Assembly (NCBI GenBank): GCA_029207755.1 | Contig: JARCOQ010000005.1 | Coordinates: forward strand, 48,759,563 to 48,823,562 | Source: Chamaea fasciata | Lineage: Eukaryota; Chordata; Aves; Passeriformes; Sylviidae | DNA: 64,000 nt | Direction of reading: 5' to 3' | Part shown: positions 37,101-48,438 of the stretch, in pieces | How positions within the stretch are numbered: position 1 is the stretch's first letter | Layout of the letters: each line of letters opens with the position of its first letter | The notes under the pieces: generated by a model | Seen by the model: the letters and a program-made list of their open reading frames with translations, nothing else | Told to the model about the DNA's origin: nothing | Databases searched by the model: none | Made by a program: the position numbers and the translations under genes

Positions 37101-39962
37101 TGTTGTTTGGACACTTCTTGGTAGCTTTCATGTCCCTAGGAGTAGTGTTTTAACAGTATTTGATACGTTGTATGTCCACTCCAGCTAGCATGGAGAAAAA
37201 AGAGTTCTTCCAAATGTACACATTCTCATGTACACATGAGACCTCTCAGGCAGTTTGTAGACAGCCTGCCTGGAATTGCTTTGCCAAATTGCCTGATGTT
37301 GGGTACAAGTAACTCACCGGGTTTTCCTGGGTGCATTGAGTTCAGCGTGCTCTTGGGAGGCTGGAGCTGTAATTTGGGGTTTGCTGGCTGGTGTAGAGTA
37401 CAACAGAGGCAGGCTATTAAAAGTGTGGGCATGACCAGAGTACTGTGTATGCGGATGAAGTTAGTGTTATTCCTGGGAATAAGAGTGAAAAATTACTTCA
37501 GAGATAAACTACCATGGAAAGGGAGCTCCTTTTTGCCATCAGATGAGCTGGGCTTTGGTAAACATTGGTATTTCCCATTATTAGCAGTTGCTCTTTCCTC
37601 TGTGTGTGTGTACAGACATCTCCAGATATACCCTTAGTGACTTTTTATTGCTTCCTCTACTGTGCTGTATTGTGTGCCGTGTTTCTAACCTTTTTCATGT
37701 GATACATTTGTTCGTGTTGGCAGCTGGCGTTCAGTCCTTTGGAAGGCACAAAGATGACCGTAAATAATCTGCATCCTCGAGTCACAGAAGAAGATATTGT
37801 TGTGAGTGTTGCTTACTGCCAGACTGTGCATGAGTGACGCTTCCTTTCCCTATCCTGCCTTTTTTGATAAATCACTTGATCTATGGTGAATGCAGTGAAG
37901 AGGGGTGTGATGTGGGTTTACTGTCTGTGCAAAAAATTTGAGGGTTCCTGATTTTTTGGGGTTTGTTTACACTTTTTTTTAAAAGGTGTGTGCTTAAGAA
38001 CATGGGACAAAATCCCACAGAGTGTTTTGAGGTACCTGACATCACTTAGAAGAGGAGTTCATGCCAAGTGATTCTTCTACCCAAAAATATCACCCCAAAT
38101 TATCTAGGGGCTTCCATTCTCACCAGGCTGAGAATGAATCTGATCTTCCTGTGTGAAAAACATTACTGGGTACTGGCCCTGAACTTCCCTGCTTGTGTAG
38201 TCCCTATTATTAGTGCCAAGTACTTATACCATAACAAACACGGTAAGACAAGTGTCCAGATCCTGTCAAGGTATTTAGTAAGCAGGATGGGGTGATGTGA
38301 TGAAGGAAGTAAACCCTTCTCATGCAGTGCTTTTGATATGACCATGGTCATGGCTGACTCTCTGCCCTCAGGAGTTATTCTGTGTGTGCGGCGCTCTGAA
38401 GCGAGCCCGGCTGGTGCACCCTGGAGTGGCTGAGGTAGTATTTGTGAAGAAAGAAGATGCTATCACAGCATATAAGAAATACAACAACAGGTGCTTAGAT
38501 GGTGAGTTTGGTGCCAGAATTGCATGTAGGACAAATAAATCAGGAATGACTTTTCCACTTGAGTGGAAGGTTTAAAAGCATCTTAGATGCTAATATGCTA
38601 GCAAGAGACAAATACTAGAAAATCAGTTCAAGAGCTAGGTAAGATAATTGCTGTGTAACTAGCTGAATATATGCAGTTTATTTAAATGCCTTAAAACCCC
38701 CCCCCCACGTTTTCCTAGAAAATGAAGGTTCAGAGCTGCAGGCAGGGTCATGATGAGTCTCCTGATGAGTCTGGTCTAACTTCTAAATGAAATTTCTTGT
38801 GTTTCTAGTTTGCTTCCAAGAGCTGGAAAGTCCTTAGGAAGGCTTTACCTGCTTACAGAGCTGCTTGCAAAGCACAAGTAAAACTAGTATTTGCAGTAGT
38901 TTCAAGGGGTACTCAGAGACATTTTGAATTGGATTATAAAACAGTTAGTATCAGATTCTCCATAAACTTTGAATAATGCAGTGTAATTTTTTAACCATGT
39001 TAAGCTGAAATTATTGTTGAACGGTTAATTTTTAGCTGGAAATACGTGCTTTTTCTTTCTTTAGATGAGTGACATGTTATGGATGTCAGATGAGGAGCAG
39101 ACAGCTAAGAATGGGAGATCCTCTTGTATCCCTGCTAAGGGCTTCATATTTCTATGTAACTTATCAATTAGTATGATCCTTGATACTGTAGTGAGTGTTT
39201 CAGTGGCTCCTCTGTTGCTCTGATTCTACAACAGAAGATTTATCAGCCGTTCTTTCTCATGTTTCCCCAGCATGTCGAACTCTATTGCTTGCACTGTTGT
39301 GTGATGTTTCAAGGATCATGCCTTATCCCAATTCTGATAGAATGAATTTTGTATTTTATTTTTATTTAGGTCAACCAATGAAATGCAATCTTCATATGAA
39401 TGGGAATGTCATCACCTCAGACCAGCCTATATTGCTGTAAGTGTCCTTCAGTGGGGAAAAGGTCCAAACGCTTTTGCAGGTTCTATTTTGAGAATTGTTG
39501 TCCCATGAATTTTCTTTCTCTCCCCTGCTGTGGCACAATATGTTAAGTGGAATGCAATGGAGCTTCAGTATATAGTGTTCTCAGCCCTGAGGCTCAAAAA
39601 TAATCTGAGATGAGGATGTTTTCTTGTGAGAAAAGCATATTTAAAACCTTTGTCTCTTATATTGGTATGGGGGAAACACTGATAACATTAAGTGCAGACA
39701 TGGCATTAAAATGTGTTTATCATAAAGAGAGGTTAAATACTGAATACTGCCTTTTTAAATTTTTTTTTTTTTTTTTCAATCCTCCAGCCGATTGAGCGAT
39801 ACCCCTTCAGTGAAGAAGGAAGGGGAACCACGCCGGTCAAGTGCAAGCGCCTCCTCAAATTCCCCAGCTGAAGTGGACCCTGAAACTATCTTGAAGGCAC
39901 TCTTCAAATCCTCAGGGGTCTCTGCCTCTGTGCAGCCCACAGAATTCAAAATTAAACTCTGA
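26809..39962 (+). CDS. POLDIP3: DNA polymerase delta-interacting protein 3 (SKAR)
   Basis: POLDIP3/SKAR is an Aly/REF-like RNA-binding protein of the exon-junction/TREX mRNA export pathway. It also recruits S6K1 to newly spliced mRNA. Constitutive coding exons are 26809-26867, 30176-30563, 34819-34914, 36714-36896, 37724-37801, 38372-38501, 39370-39436 and 39788-39962. All have GT-AG borders and compatible phases, and they encode 391 residues. A cassette exon at 32884-32961 would add 26. The protein starts MADLSLDELIRKRGVTVKGR. Exon 2 carries six spaced DAR motifs (DARQKIGLADARHKLGVKDA and onward). The RRM lies around residues 245-325 (KMTVNNLHPRVTEEDIVELF, VAEVVFVKKEDAITAYKKYN). It ends QPTEFKIKL, as in mammals. 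The family identity is clear; I see no disruption. Confidence 0.97.
26868..30175 (+). other. POLDIP3: POLDIP3 intron 1
   Basis: This intron begins GTGAGC within the CpG island and ends in a T-rich tract plus CCAG acceptor. It contains a 43-nt poly(T) run at 28067-28109. Open frames at 26868-27645 are products of high GC content, not exons. Confidence 0.85.
28067..28109. repeat. Poly(T) run of 43 bases
   Basis: An uninterrupted T homopolymer in POLDIP3 intron 1. It could be the oligo(A) tail of an old minus-strand retroposed sequence, but no source is recognisable next to it. Confidence 0.95.
32884..32961 (+). CDS. POLDIP3: POLDIP3 cassette exon (homologue of human exon 3)
   Basis: This 78-bp, phase-0 exon lies between constitutive exons 2 and 3. 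It encodes QKAPVPGHSHPAGM followed by RINVMNNHTHKQ. This aligns well with the human alternatively spliced exon 3 segment as I recall it (HPAGMRINVVNNH). The acceptor is a tandem TAGCAG, so exon start may be 32884 or 32887. The donor is GTGTGTG. Skipping keeps the frame. In human cells, loss of TDP-43 causes skipping of this exon. Including it makes the protein 417 residues, close to human isoform 1. Confidence 0.85.
35335..35995 (+). mobile_element. Old CR1 LINE fragment in POLDIP3 intron
   Basis: Reads AATTTCAGTACAGACAAATG, then CTGGCTAGAAAGCACCTTTG, GAGCCTGGGGGTACTACTAT, and near the end TGTCTTTGAAGTTAGCCCTG. These are CR1 reverse-transcriptase and 3' motifs in plus orientation, more diverged than the other copies. 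The 188-codon minus-strand frame at 35126-35692 is a shadow. Confidence 0.78.
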
Positions 39963-41715
39963 GAAGGGGGAGCAAGCAGTGGACTGGAAAACTCATTTAA
40001 GTTGGGGGATGAGGAAAGTGCAGGAGTGCAGATGTTATTTGCATTTGCCTGTCCTGAAATTTTTTGTTTTCTATGATCGCTACCTTACTGTACAATAGTG
40101 TTTCTCTTGTGTGTGTACTTTCTGTTTTCATAGTTGGAGTTTTCTTCCATGATTTTTTTTCCCAAGAGAATAACCTCCCCCTTCTGCCAGTAATGTATTA
40201 CCAAGCATATACCATGTAACTCCATCCTTTATTCCAAAGCCCCCAGTGGCCATTAAAAGTGCACATAGACCTTGAGGGAGGGAGTGGTGATCTCCTTCTC
40301 TTTTCCTCTGACTGACCTTTAACTAAAAGGTGCATCCCCTTGATTGTCCACAAGCAGGAGCACCACGTTGTTTCTGAAGTTGTTGTGCTGGATACAAAGG
40401 CAGGTTGCGCTCCATCCAGAAAGGACTTGTTGGCATTTGGTGGCATAGCTTTTCCTTCTGACTGTTGGACACTTGCCTGCTCAGCAGCTGGGACATGGAG
40501 AAGAAGCAGGAAAAGCTGAGTTGCTCGCAGTGTAAGAGACATTAGGCAGAAAGGACGTATACACAAGTGCACCAGCCATTGTGCTAGGGGCAGGGTTGTT
40601 TCAACTCTGGTAGTGCTGGAGGGTTGTTCTAGTGTTTGTACAATGAATATATTTGCTCTGGAGGGTCAGGCTCAGTTGCTCTCCTCTTTCTGGACCGAAA
40701 AATTAAGAACCAGTCGTGTTCAGAGCTAGAAGGAGCTGTCTGACACCCATTAGACTACATTGCCTCCTCCTGCTGATGCATGGACATGAGTTTGTTTCTT
40801 GCCTTCTAACTCAGCCAGTCTGCTATAAAAAGGAAGGACCTGGGACCCTTTTCAGATCCTAATACCCACAACGTCTTGTGTCTGAGAACTTATTTCTTTG
40901 AGAGATGCTATTTAGGCATTGTTTGGGTGCTGTGAGGTTGTGCTGCTGGCATGCCTGGATACGGAGGATGATTGCTGCAGTGTGTAGCTTCAGGCCGAGG
41001 TTTAGGAGCAGAGCGCAGTTAGTGCTGTGTAAGGAACACGGGAGAGGAGTGTCACTCCCGTGCGGGGTGGTGAGGCCGTGGCATGGGCCAGCGAGTGTGT
41101 ATAACAGGCCACCAGGTGGCACTTCCAGTACTTCCCATTGTTTGTACCGCATTGGCACCTTGGATATTGAAAGCCCCAATAGCTCCACTCGTTTGTGTTT
41201 ATTCAGATTGTATTGGAAGAGATGAAAGCTGAGAGCAACTTCCAGAATCTAGTTGGGCTTTGAATTTGATTCTTCAAGCTAGGAGACTGGCCTAATCCAT
41301 TCTGTTCAGCTCTGCTGAGTAGCTTCTGTAAGTCCAGATTCTATTTCTTGGACAACCCCACGTTTCTTTTGCTTTCTTGTTCTGTATGAACCCTTTCTTC
41401 TATCTAGCTTGTGCAGACCATTCCTCTATCTCACTGTATCCCTTTTAGCCATGGAAATAATATGGACATGGAAGGACTTGTTTTTCTGGAGTACTCTCTG
41501 GTTTGAAGGCCAGTGACACCATGATTGGTAGGGTGCTTCATGTGAACAGCAGATGTTTGTAGGGGAGGGGACCTAAGACAGCTATTGTTCTCCTTTTTTA
41601 GATTGCCCACTAAATACCTGTGTTTTAATAAAAGAAAAGGGGAGGGGGCGGAAACATTAGGGGCTGGAGAAGATAATGTATTACCTGTTTCTGAATAAAC
41701 ATTTGTTATACAGAG
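39963..41715 (+). other. POLDIP3: POLDIP3 3' UTR
   Basis: About 1.75 kb follow the TGA at 39960-39962. AATAAA occurs at 41627-41632 and at 41694-41699; the second is followed by a GT-rich stretch and probably marks the main end. Confidence 0.75.
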
Positions 41716-43240
41716 AGTGGATTCTAAGTCTTTTTAGATGCTGTGAAGCAACTAAAAATAAGTGGTGGTATCCCAATATTGAGTCAGTTGTGCTTTCTAG
41801 GTAAACACAGAAATTTCAAAACTAGTAGTGTAACAAAGAGCTAGAGAAGCTGATGCGTGAGAGAACTGTTACTCATCTACCTTTTAATCTGGATCATAGA
41901 AATTAGCAGCTGACTCTTGCTACTAAATTGAAGCCATTTGTGTCCATGTAATTCCGATTCTCTTTTTATAGAAAAAAGCAGCCTTTGTTACTGACAGCCT
42001 AGTCATTTAAAAAGTAACTTGATAGAAAAAACAGCTCTGAAATCAGGGTACCCGTTCTAGGTGAAGTGGGATACTTTCATTACCAGCTAGACAGAAGGCT
42101 GTCTAACTGTGAAGACATGTATTGTGAGTGCATCTCTTGCCTCTTCTGAACAAATAAGGAGACTCAAGGATTTTTTTTTTTTTAGTTAATAGATTGAAAA
42201 GCCAAATACCAAAATGCATTTTAACTTACTGTTAAACTCTGCATTATGTTTAGGTTATCTGAGAGTTTATGATGGCATTGACATACTTCCTTGGAAGAAG
42301 TACTTTCTGCTCTGTTCCATAGCTCTGTGATCTATGGCAGCATATTCTTATTTTCTACATATCGGTGAATTAAGCGGTTGTCCAAACACTACTCCATGGC
42401 TTATCTTACAGCACTGTCTTGGTGTCCATTGGTATTCTGGTCGTGGTCAGCTCTTTAATTCACCATTGCATGGCTGCTTCTGTTGGGCTCTGAAACAAGA
42501 GTAACTGTTCATTCCCAGTTGGTATCAGGTTATTCCCAGTCCTTTTCAGGTAGCTCGCCTTGGCTCTCCAGTTTCTCCTGGACATCCTGCAGTTGTCGTG
42601 CTAATCATGATTTCGAACCTGCCAGCTTCTGTCTACATTTATTCTCATGCAACATGGTTATAGTTTTGTGTTGGGTTGTTTTGGGGGTTTTGTGGGGTTT
42701 TGTTTTGCTTTTTTGTTTTGTTTTGCTTTTTTGTTTTGTTTTTTCCTTCTGGGCTGGTAGAAATTATGATCTTGCATATGAAATACTAATTCCCTGCACT
42801 CTGAATTAATGTACATTAATTTAGACATTAAATGGCTGCTCCGGACAGATGGTAGGTAATTTGTAACAATGTTTCTTTTGTTTGTTTTGGGTTTCTTCTT
42901 TTATTTCAAAAATGTGAGGACTTCTGAAGTGATGCCACAATGTGCAAGTTTGGTATATTTTCATGGCTTTTGCATGTACCTTCCGATAATGTTCATTAAC
43001 TTGATATTTGGTTGGATCAACTCTCCATATCATGTCATATTTTGTCACCTCCTACATTAGTCTCGCTTCAGTATTTTTGAAATGGTCCTGTCTTCCATTT
43101 TAAGTTCGTCTGTAGAGGTTTTTTGAGTTTTTTTAAATTAATGAGTTTAAAAACAATTGCCTTTGACTGCTTCTAAATCTCTTTAAGATTTACCTGCGTC
43201 TCTCACATTAAGGACAGTGCCTGAGTTTTACACTGTTCCT
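41716..43240. other. Intergenic sequence POLDIP3-RRP7A
   Basis: AT-rich with no gene seen. A G/T-rich low-complexity stretch occupies about 42660-42747. Confidence 0.6.
42660..42747. repeat. G/T-rich low-complexity tract
   Basis: Irregular TTTTG and GGGTTTT runs. A 108-codon frame across it is low-complexity and not coding. Confidence 0.8.
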
Positions 43241-43254
43241 ACTAAAACATGAAC

Positions 43255-44065
43255 TCGACCCCGGGGCTGGCCGCCATTATCGGGGCCGTGCGGCGCCCGG
43301 TGAACCACAACTCCCGGCGGTCCCTGCGCCGCCGCGCGCAGAGAAGATGGCGGCCGCCACGGGGCGTGCGGCGGGAGCGGCGCCGCCGGGATACACGGGT
43401 GAGGGGCAGCGCGGGGCACCGGGAGCGGCGCCGCCGGGATACACGGGTGAGGGGCAGCGCGGGGCACCGGGAGCGGCGCCGCCGGGATACACGGGTCAGG
43501 GGCAGCGCGGGGCACCGGGAGCGGCGCCGCCGGGATACACGGGTGAGGGGCAGCGCGGGGCACCGGGAGCGGCGCCGCCGGGATACACGGGTCAGGGGCA
43601 GCGCGGGGCACCGGGAGCGGCGCCGCCGGGATACACGGGTCAGGGGCAGCGCGGGGCACCGGGAGCGGCGCCGCCGGGATACACGGGTCAGGGGCAGCGC
43701 GGGGCACCGGGAGCGGGGCCGGCCGGGTCCGCGGGTGAGCGGCAGCGCGGGGCCGGGGCACCGGCAGCGGCGTCTCAGGGTGCGCGTCCCTCGCAGCTCT
43801 GGCCGTGAAGTTCTCGAAGCGGCAGCGCTCGCCCCACTACCTGCTGGTGAAGGAGCACCAGGTGCGGGAAGGGGCCGACACCGCGCACCCGCCTCGCCGC
43901 ACGCTCTTCGTTCTCAATGTGCCCCCGTACTGCGACGCGGTGAGTGGGGCGGCTGGGGGCCGAGGGCAGGGCCTTGGGGCGCCGGGAGCCGGCGTGCCTC
44001 GGGGCTGCTGTGGGCGGAGGGCCGGGCTGGGGCCGGGGAGCCCCCCGGAGAGTTCTGCAGGCTTC
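43255..44065. promoter_or_regulatory. RRP7A: CpG-island promoter of RRP7A
   Basis: A CpG-rich region covering exons 1-2. Upstream of the ATG are GCCGCCATTAT (43271-43281, YY1-like) and ACCACAACTCCCGGCGGT (from 43304), a near match to the ZNF143/SBS motif ACTACAAYTCCCAG. AAGATGGCGGC overlaps the start codon, another YY1-type site. Confidence 0.7.
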
Positions 44066-46515
44066 TTTGAGGGAGGCATCGCTTCTGCATTGCTGTACCG
44101 CGTGTTTTCTCTTACTCTCCCCTGTTAAGGATTCTCTGTCTAGGCTGTTCTCTCGCTGTGGGCATGTGCAGTCTGTGGACATCTGTGGCAAGCGAGGGTC
44201 AGGAGAGAAAAAAGATAAACTGACGTCCAAATTCTTCGACCAGAAAACTCTAAAGGTAAAGCTTGGGTGGGGGAGAGGAATACTGATGCTTTAGTGGGAA
44301 AAGATGGTAAGTACTAAATGTTTCTCTTCAGAATATGAGGCATAGGAAACCATATGGGGCATTGAGTGACTGGATTACTTATTTAAGTTTACACTGTCTT
44401 TTCTTTTTTTGCTATCCTACTGCCACTTGTGGTTTGATTTTTGGTTTATCTTTTAAAATTATTTGTACTGCAGTTTCTTGCTCCATCACCGGTTTCTCTG
44501 ACATATCTGACTCACCTGGGTGTTTTTTTTTCTTTTAGGGATTTCAAGTAGCATACGTGGTGTTCAGGAAACCAGCAGCTGTCCAGGCAGCCAAGGCTCT
44601 GTCACAGGAAGGTCCCTTGCTAATATCAACAGAGAACCACCCTGTGAAAACCGGCATTAGCAGTATGTCATCTCTAGCTGTCTTTCTGTGGGCTAATTCC
44701 AGGGAAGAACTGTACTCATTGTTTGCTGAATTCTACCCTGCATGTTCCATTTTGTTCTAAGCTGGAGGATGTTCAGTGTTTTGTGTGCTTTTATTATTCA
44801 CTGGGTAGCAATCTTACCGAACCAGGTGTTGAAGTCTGGTCCAGTGATCTTATGGTAGAGTGGGGACACTTGGAAGGGTCCTTTTTCCCGACATTTTTTC
44901 AGTATTGCATAGATTGAGAGGTCCTGTCTGCATTTGTCCTCAAAATGGAGACGAGACGCACGCAACAGGCACCGGATGTCTGTCAAGTTGACAGCACTTC
45001 ACATATAATAACCCCTTGACAGAAGCACAGCCCTGACTGTTGTGCCCCTTGGGCTTAAGGCTAGCCCACTTCTGCCTGGGCAAGTTGCAAACTCTTCCCG
45101 TCGCATGTTGGTTGTGCTCACAGCCAAGTCGGTTTGAGCTGTGGCAGAGGGGAAGCTGAACACAAACGGGAACAGTGTGTCCTTCCCCATCTCTAGATTT
45201 CACTCTAGAGCTGCCCAAAAGCACCACACTAGCCTGCTTCTAACAGCAGCTGCTGCTGACTTGTGCCCTCTCTGTCTCAGAGTGGATCGCCAGCTATAAA
45301 GCCTCCATTGTGGACCCGAAGGAGCTGAAGGCTGAGGTGGATGCCTACATGCAAGACTATGATAAAAAGATGGCAGAGGTGAGGCCAGGCTAGGGAGGGA
45401 ACCCAGCTAAGCAGTTTTCTTGGTGCAGAGGGAAACAAGAGAAATTTCTCAATGCTCTGGCCATAGTGGAAAGGGCTGAGGGTCCCTCTGTTTGGCAGAG
45501 GATTTTTACTCCCAGTTGCTGGTGGGCAGTCAGACCCAGGTTTGGTCTGGAGCACCTGACCCTTCCTCTAGGGCTTACAGTAGATATCCACAAACAAATT
45601 GGTTTGTGGCTGACATGCAATGTTGTGACTGAGAGTTGAATGCCTGCAGCCCTGATTCCATGCCTTCCTTTAAATTTTGTGTGGAAGCAGGAGCTTTGCC
45701 TGTGTTTAAGGGAAGGCTGTGGGCAGCTGTGGATCTGCACTGGGTTGCCTCACCCTTCTGTCCTTACAGGAAGAAGCCAAAGCAGCAAAGGAGGAGGGTG
45801 TTCCGGATGAGGAGGGCTGGGTGAAGGTGACCCGGAAGGGCCGGAAGCCCGGCCTGCCCCGGACAGAGGCTGCCAACCTGCGCCTGCTGGAGAGGGAGAA
45901 ACAGAAAAGGGCCCGCAAGGAGCTGCTCAACTTCTATGCCTGGCAGCATCGCGAGGCCAAGAGAGAGCGTGAGTGTGCAAGTCTCCTCCTATCCTGCCCG
46001 TGTGTCTCCTCTCTCACACTGTGGCACCAAAACCATCTTTCTGCCTTCAGGGGAGGCAATGTCCAGCTGCCAGTAAGCAGCTGGCGGGCTGGATCTGAAT
46101 GGCCTTTTGCCACCACCTGTCCTAGCAAGGGCTGCTGGAATATTTTGTGGGAGGGTGTGTAGCCTGTGGTTTTCCAAGAGGTGCTTATTCAGTCTGCATG
46201 AAGGCAGCAATTGAAGGGGGAAACTCACCATTTCCTCCCCAAGAGGGAGCTGCAGCATCACCAGAGATAAACGGCTGGAGCCCCAGCTTGGCACTCAGCT
46301 GAGGTGTAAAAGGACCTGCTCTGGGTAATGTGTGTTTGTGGCTGTTGGGACTCAGCCCCTCCAGTGTGTGGCAGTGAAGCTCCCAGGAGAGGGAGATCTT
46401 GTGTGACCTGTTCTTTCTCTGTGTTTTAGACATTGCCCAGTTGAGGAAGAAATTTGAGGAGGACAAGCAGAGGATCGCACTGATGCGAGCCCAGCGCAAG
46501 TTTCGGCCATACTAG
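43347..46515 (+). CDS. RRP7A: Ribosomal RNA-processing protein 7 homolog A
   Basis: RRP7A is a nucleolar factor for small-subunit pre-rRNA processing. Exons are 43347-43398, 43797-43939, 44130-44255, 44539-44662, 45281-45378, 45770-45968 and 46430-46515. Phases agree and give 275 residues, against about 280 in human. The exon 1/2 junction reads GYT-ALAVKFSKRQ. The RRM-like part includes RRTLFVLNVPPYCDA and GFQVAYVVFRKPAAVQAAKA. The Rrp7 C-terminal domain reads EEGVPDEEGWVKVTRKGRKP, RKELLNFYAWQHREAKREHI and LRKKFEEDKQRI, ending AQRKFRPY. Exon 1 encodes a short Ala/Gly-rich start unlike the human N-terminus, and its donor lies in a 48-bp tandem repeat. The start is the first ATG in the island that joins exon 2 in frame. 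The gene is tail-to-tail with the SERHL-like hydrolase. Confidence 0.95.
43378..43735. repeat. RRP7A: 48-bp GC-rich minisatellite spanning the RRP7A exon 1 splice donor
   Basis: Seven near-identical 48-bp units plus a degenerate eighth. Each contains CCGGGATACACGG followed by GTGAGG or GTCAGG, so each repeats the end of exon 1 plus its donor. Donor GT positions are 43399, 43447, 43495, 43543, 43591, 43639 and 43687. The variant is GTGAGG in copies 1, 2 and 4 and GTCAGG in copies 3, 5, 6 and 7. Units are 16 codons long without a stop, encoding GAAPPGYTGEGQRGAP-type repeats when read through. Confidence 0.95.
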
Positions 46516-46915
46516 GCTTTGCTGAGCTGTTCCTCAGGTGCCTGTGCTGGAGAGGGTAGGAGAGATGCCCACTGACTCCATTTGCAAAAGGATTTTGAGG
46601 AACTGAGGCAGCTTTGGGTTGCCTCTACTCTCGGATCTGAAATGGGAGATCCCAGCAATGGGATCCCTGCTGCTGGAGAAGAGTTCCCTTTACTTGCACC
46701 AGTATCCTCCTGCTTTTCTGTCATTCAGCCCCATGGCACCACTTCTCACAGTGCTCAGGTCAAAGGGCTGAGGCACATCCCGTGACAACCTCTATCTCCT
46801 TGCCACCCAAAACCACACCTCCTAAAGCTTGGTGAGGACATGGATTGACGTAGCACAGCCATTGCAGGGGCAGGGAATGGCTGAAGAGCTGTAAATAAAC
46901 TGCTGTACTGTTTCC
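46516..46915 (+). other. RRP7A: RRP7A 3' UTR
   Basis: Runs from the TAG at 46513-46515 to a poly(A) signal AATAAA at 46894-46899. Confidence 0.75.
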
Positions 46916-47797
46916 AGAACATGAGAATGCTTCTCTCTTCTCCCCCGTCTCCTGTGGGAAACAGCTTCGTGTGTGCTGGGGTGGTAAAGATCATGACTTG
47001 TAACCCAGTGCTCCTTTGAACATTTTATTGAAGGAACGAGGAGGGAAGTGACTTTAGGAAGAACCTAACTGTGACCTGTTGTCACAAGGAAAGATCAGTG
47101 GTTTGGTAGAGAGCCCTACCCCTTCTCTTGGCGATTCCCTCCCTGGCCAACTGTTTTGGTACCCAGTCATCCAGCTGTGCATGGAGCTCTGCAGCCATGT
47201 CTAGGCCACAGGAAATTCCTGATACCCAGCACTGTTGCAAGAACAAATGCCACTTTGAGCAGCCTGGTTTGGAAGAAGAAACCAGATTCTCCCTGCCCTG
47301 GTTCTACTTAACCTGTCCCCAGCCCACAGAAGGCAAGTAATAATGGCAGCAGGCATGTTTAGGTGTGGGGCAGTGCTTTTGTACTGCTCCTATAGCATTT
47401 GTGCAGCTTTGGACATAGTGCTAGATCTCTGATCAAATTTTATACATTTATTTTACTACCTGCAGCCTCACTGGAGATGTGACCATGAATGTAAGGTGGA
47501 AGTGGTGGTAAATTCCAGAGAGCTGAGATGAAATGGATTTACCCTCTCCTAAAAATCCGACTGCAAATACAGTTTGCATTGCTTGCGGAGATGACAGGCC
47601 TGCCTGCTTCAGTGGGTTTTTTGCATCAGTTTAACTGGGAGGCAGATCCTTAATATGGCCTACCTAAGGGAGACAGTGTGTAAAAATTGCTGCCTCCCAA
47701 GATGCATTTTAGCTGCTTGGGTGAGCGGCCTGAAAGAGAAAGGAGGTTTGTTCTCCTGTAGAGTCAAGAAGACAGACTTAACATTATAACATTAATC

Positions 47798-47803
47798 TTT
47801 ATT
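47798..47803 (-). terminator. Poly(A) signal of the SERHL-like gene
   Basis: AATAAA on the minus strand (TTTATT on plus), about 640 bp past the stop codon. A further minus-strand AATAAA near 47023 could give a longer transcript ending about 100 bp from the RRP7A 3' end. Confidence 0.55.
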
Positions 47804-48438
47804 TAGGACAAAAATCACCTCTGCCAACTTTTCCATAATTTGTAGTTCTCCCAGCTGTTTCAGCTAGAGGATCAGGGACATTATCTGCACAGGTGAGCTC
47901 TTATTTAAGCTGATTCTTAAAAAACAGTAGCTCTTACAATAGAACAGAGACACCTGAGGCCCTCTGAGCTCAGGCATCTATGGAAATAAGCAGAGAAGCA
48001 GAACACTTTTCTTGTTTTCCAGCAAGTTAAATCCTGGGAGCAGCCTGTCTGCACCATCCTCAGGGAGAAGGCAAGATGAGACACTTCTTGCAGTGCCAAA
48101 GCTGGTGGTGGTGCTGCTGTCACAGAGACAGTAGCCTTTGCCTGTGTTCTGCTCTGTTTCAGGGTGCAAGTTTGGAGTAAGCCAAGGGGAAGGCCACTCT
48201 GGGCCTCTATCCCTGTATTCACAGAGTTGGAAGTTGAGCATGGATTCCTTCTCCCTCTGGCAAACGAGATACTTTGCTCAGCTCTCCTTCAGAGAACCCC
48301 TGGCAGACCTTTCCACCCTACAGTGAGTTAAGCATAGGAAAGATTACCATGATCTCATGTTGGATACGAGGTAGGAATGGTGACAATTCTGCAGGTTGTT
48401 AGCTTCCAGTTCTGAACTGCTGCAGCTGTGAGGGCTTC

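Noticed and set aside
38745..38800. Possible box C/D snoRNA (GATGAGTCT repeated near TGATGA)
   Set aside because: No properly spaced D box and terminal stem could be found; probably a short direct repeat.
43249..44070. 273-codon plus-strand frame rich in RERRRRDTRVRGSAGH repeats, and the matching minus-strand Pro/Ala-rich frame
   Set aside because: It is the 48-bp RRP7A minisatellite read in other frames; a 48-bp unit keeps every frame open.
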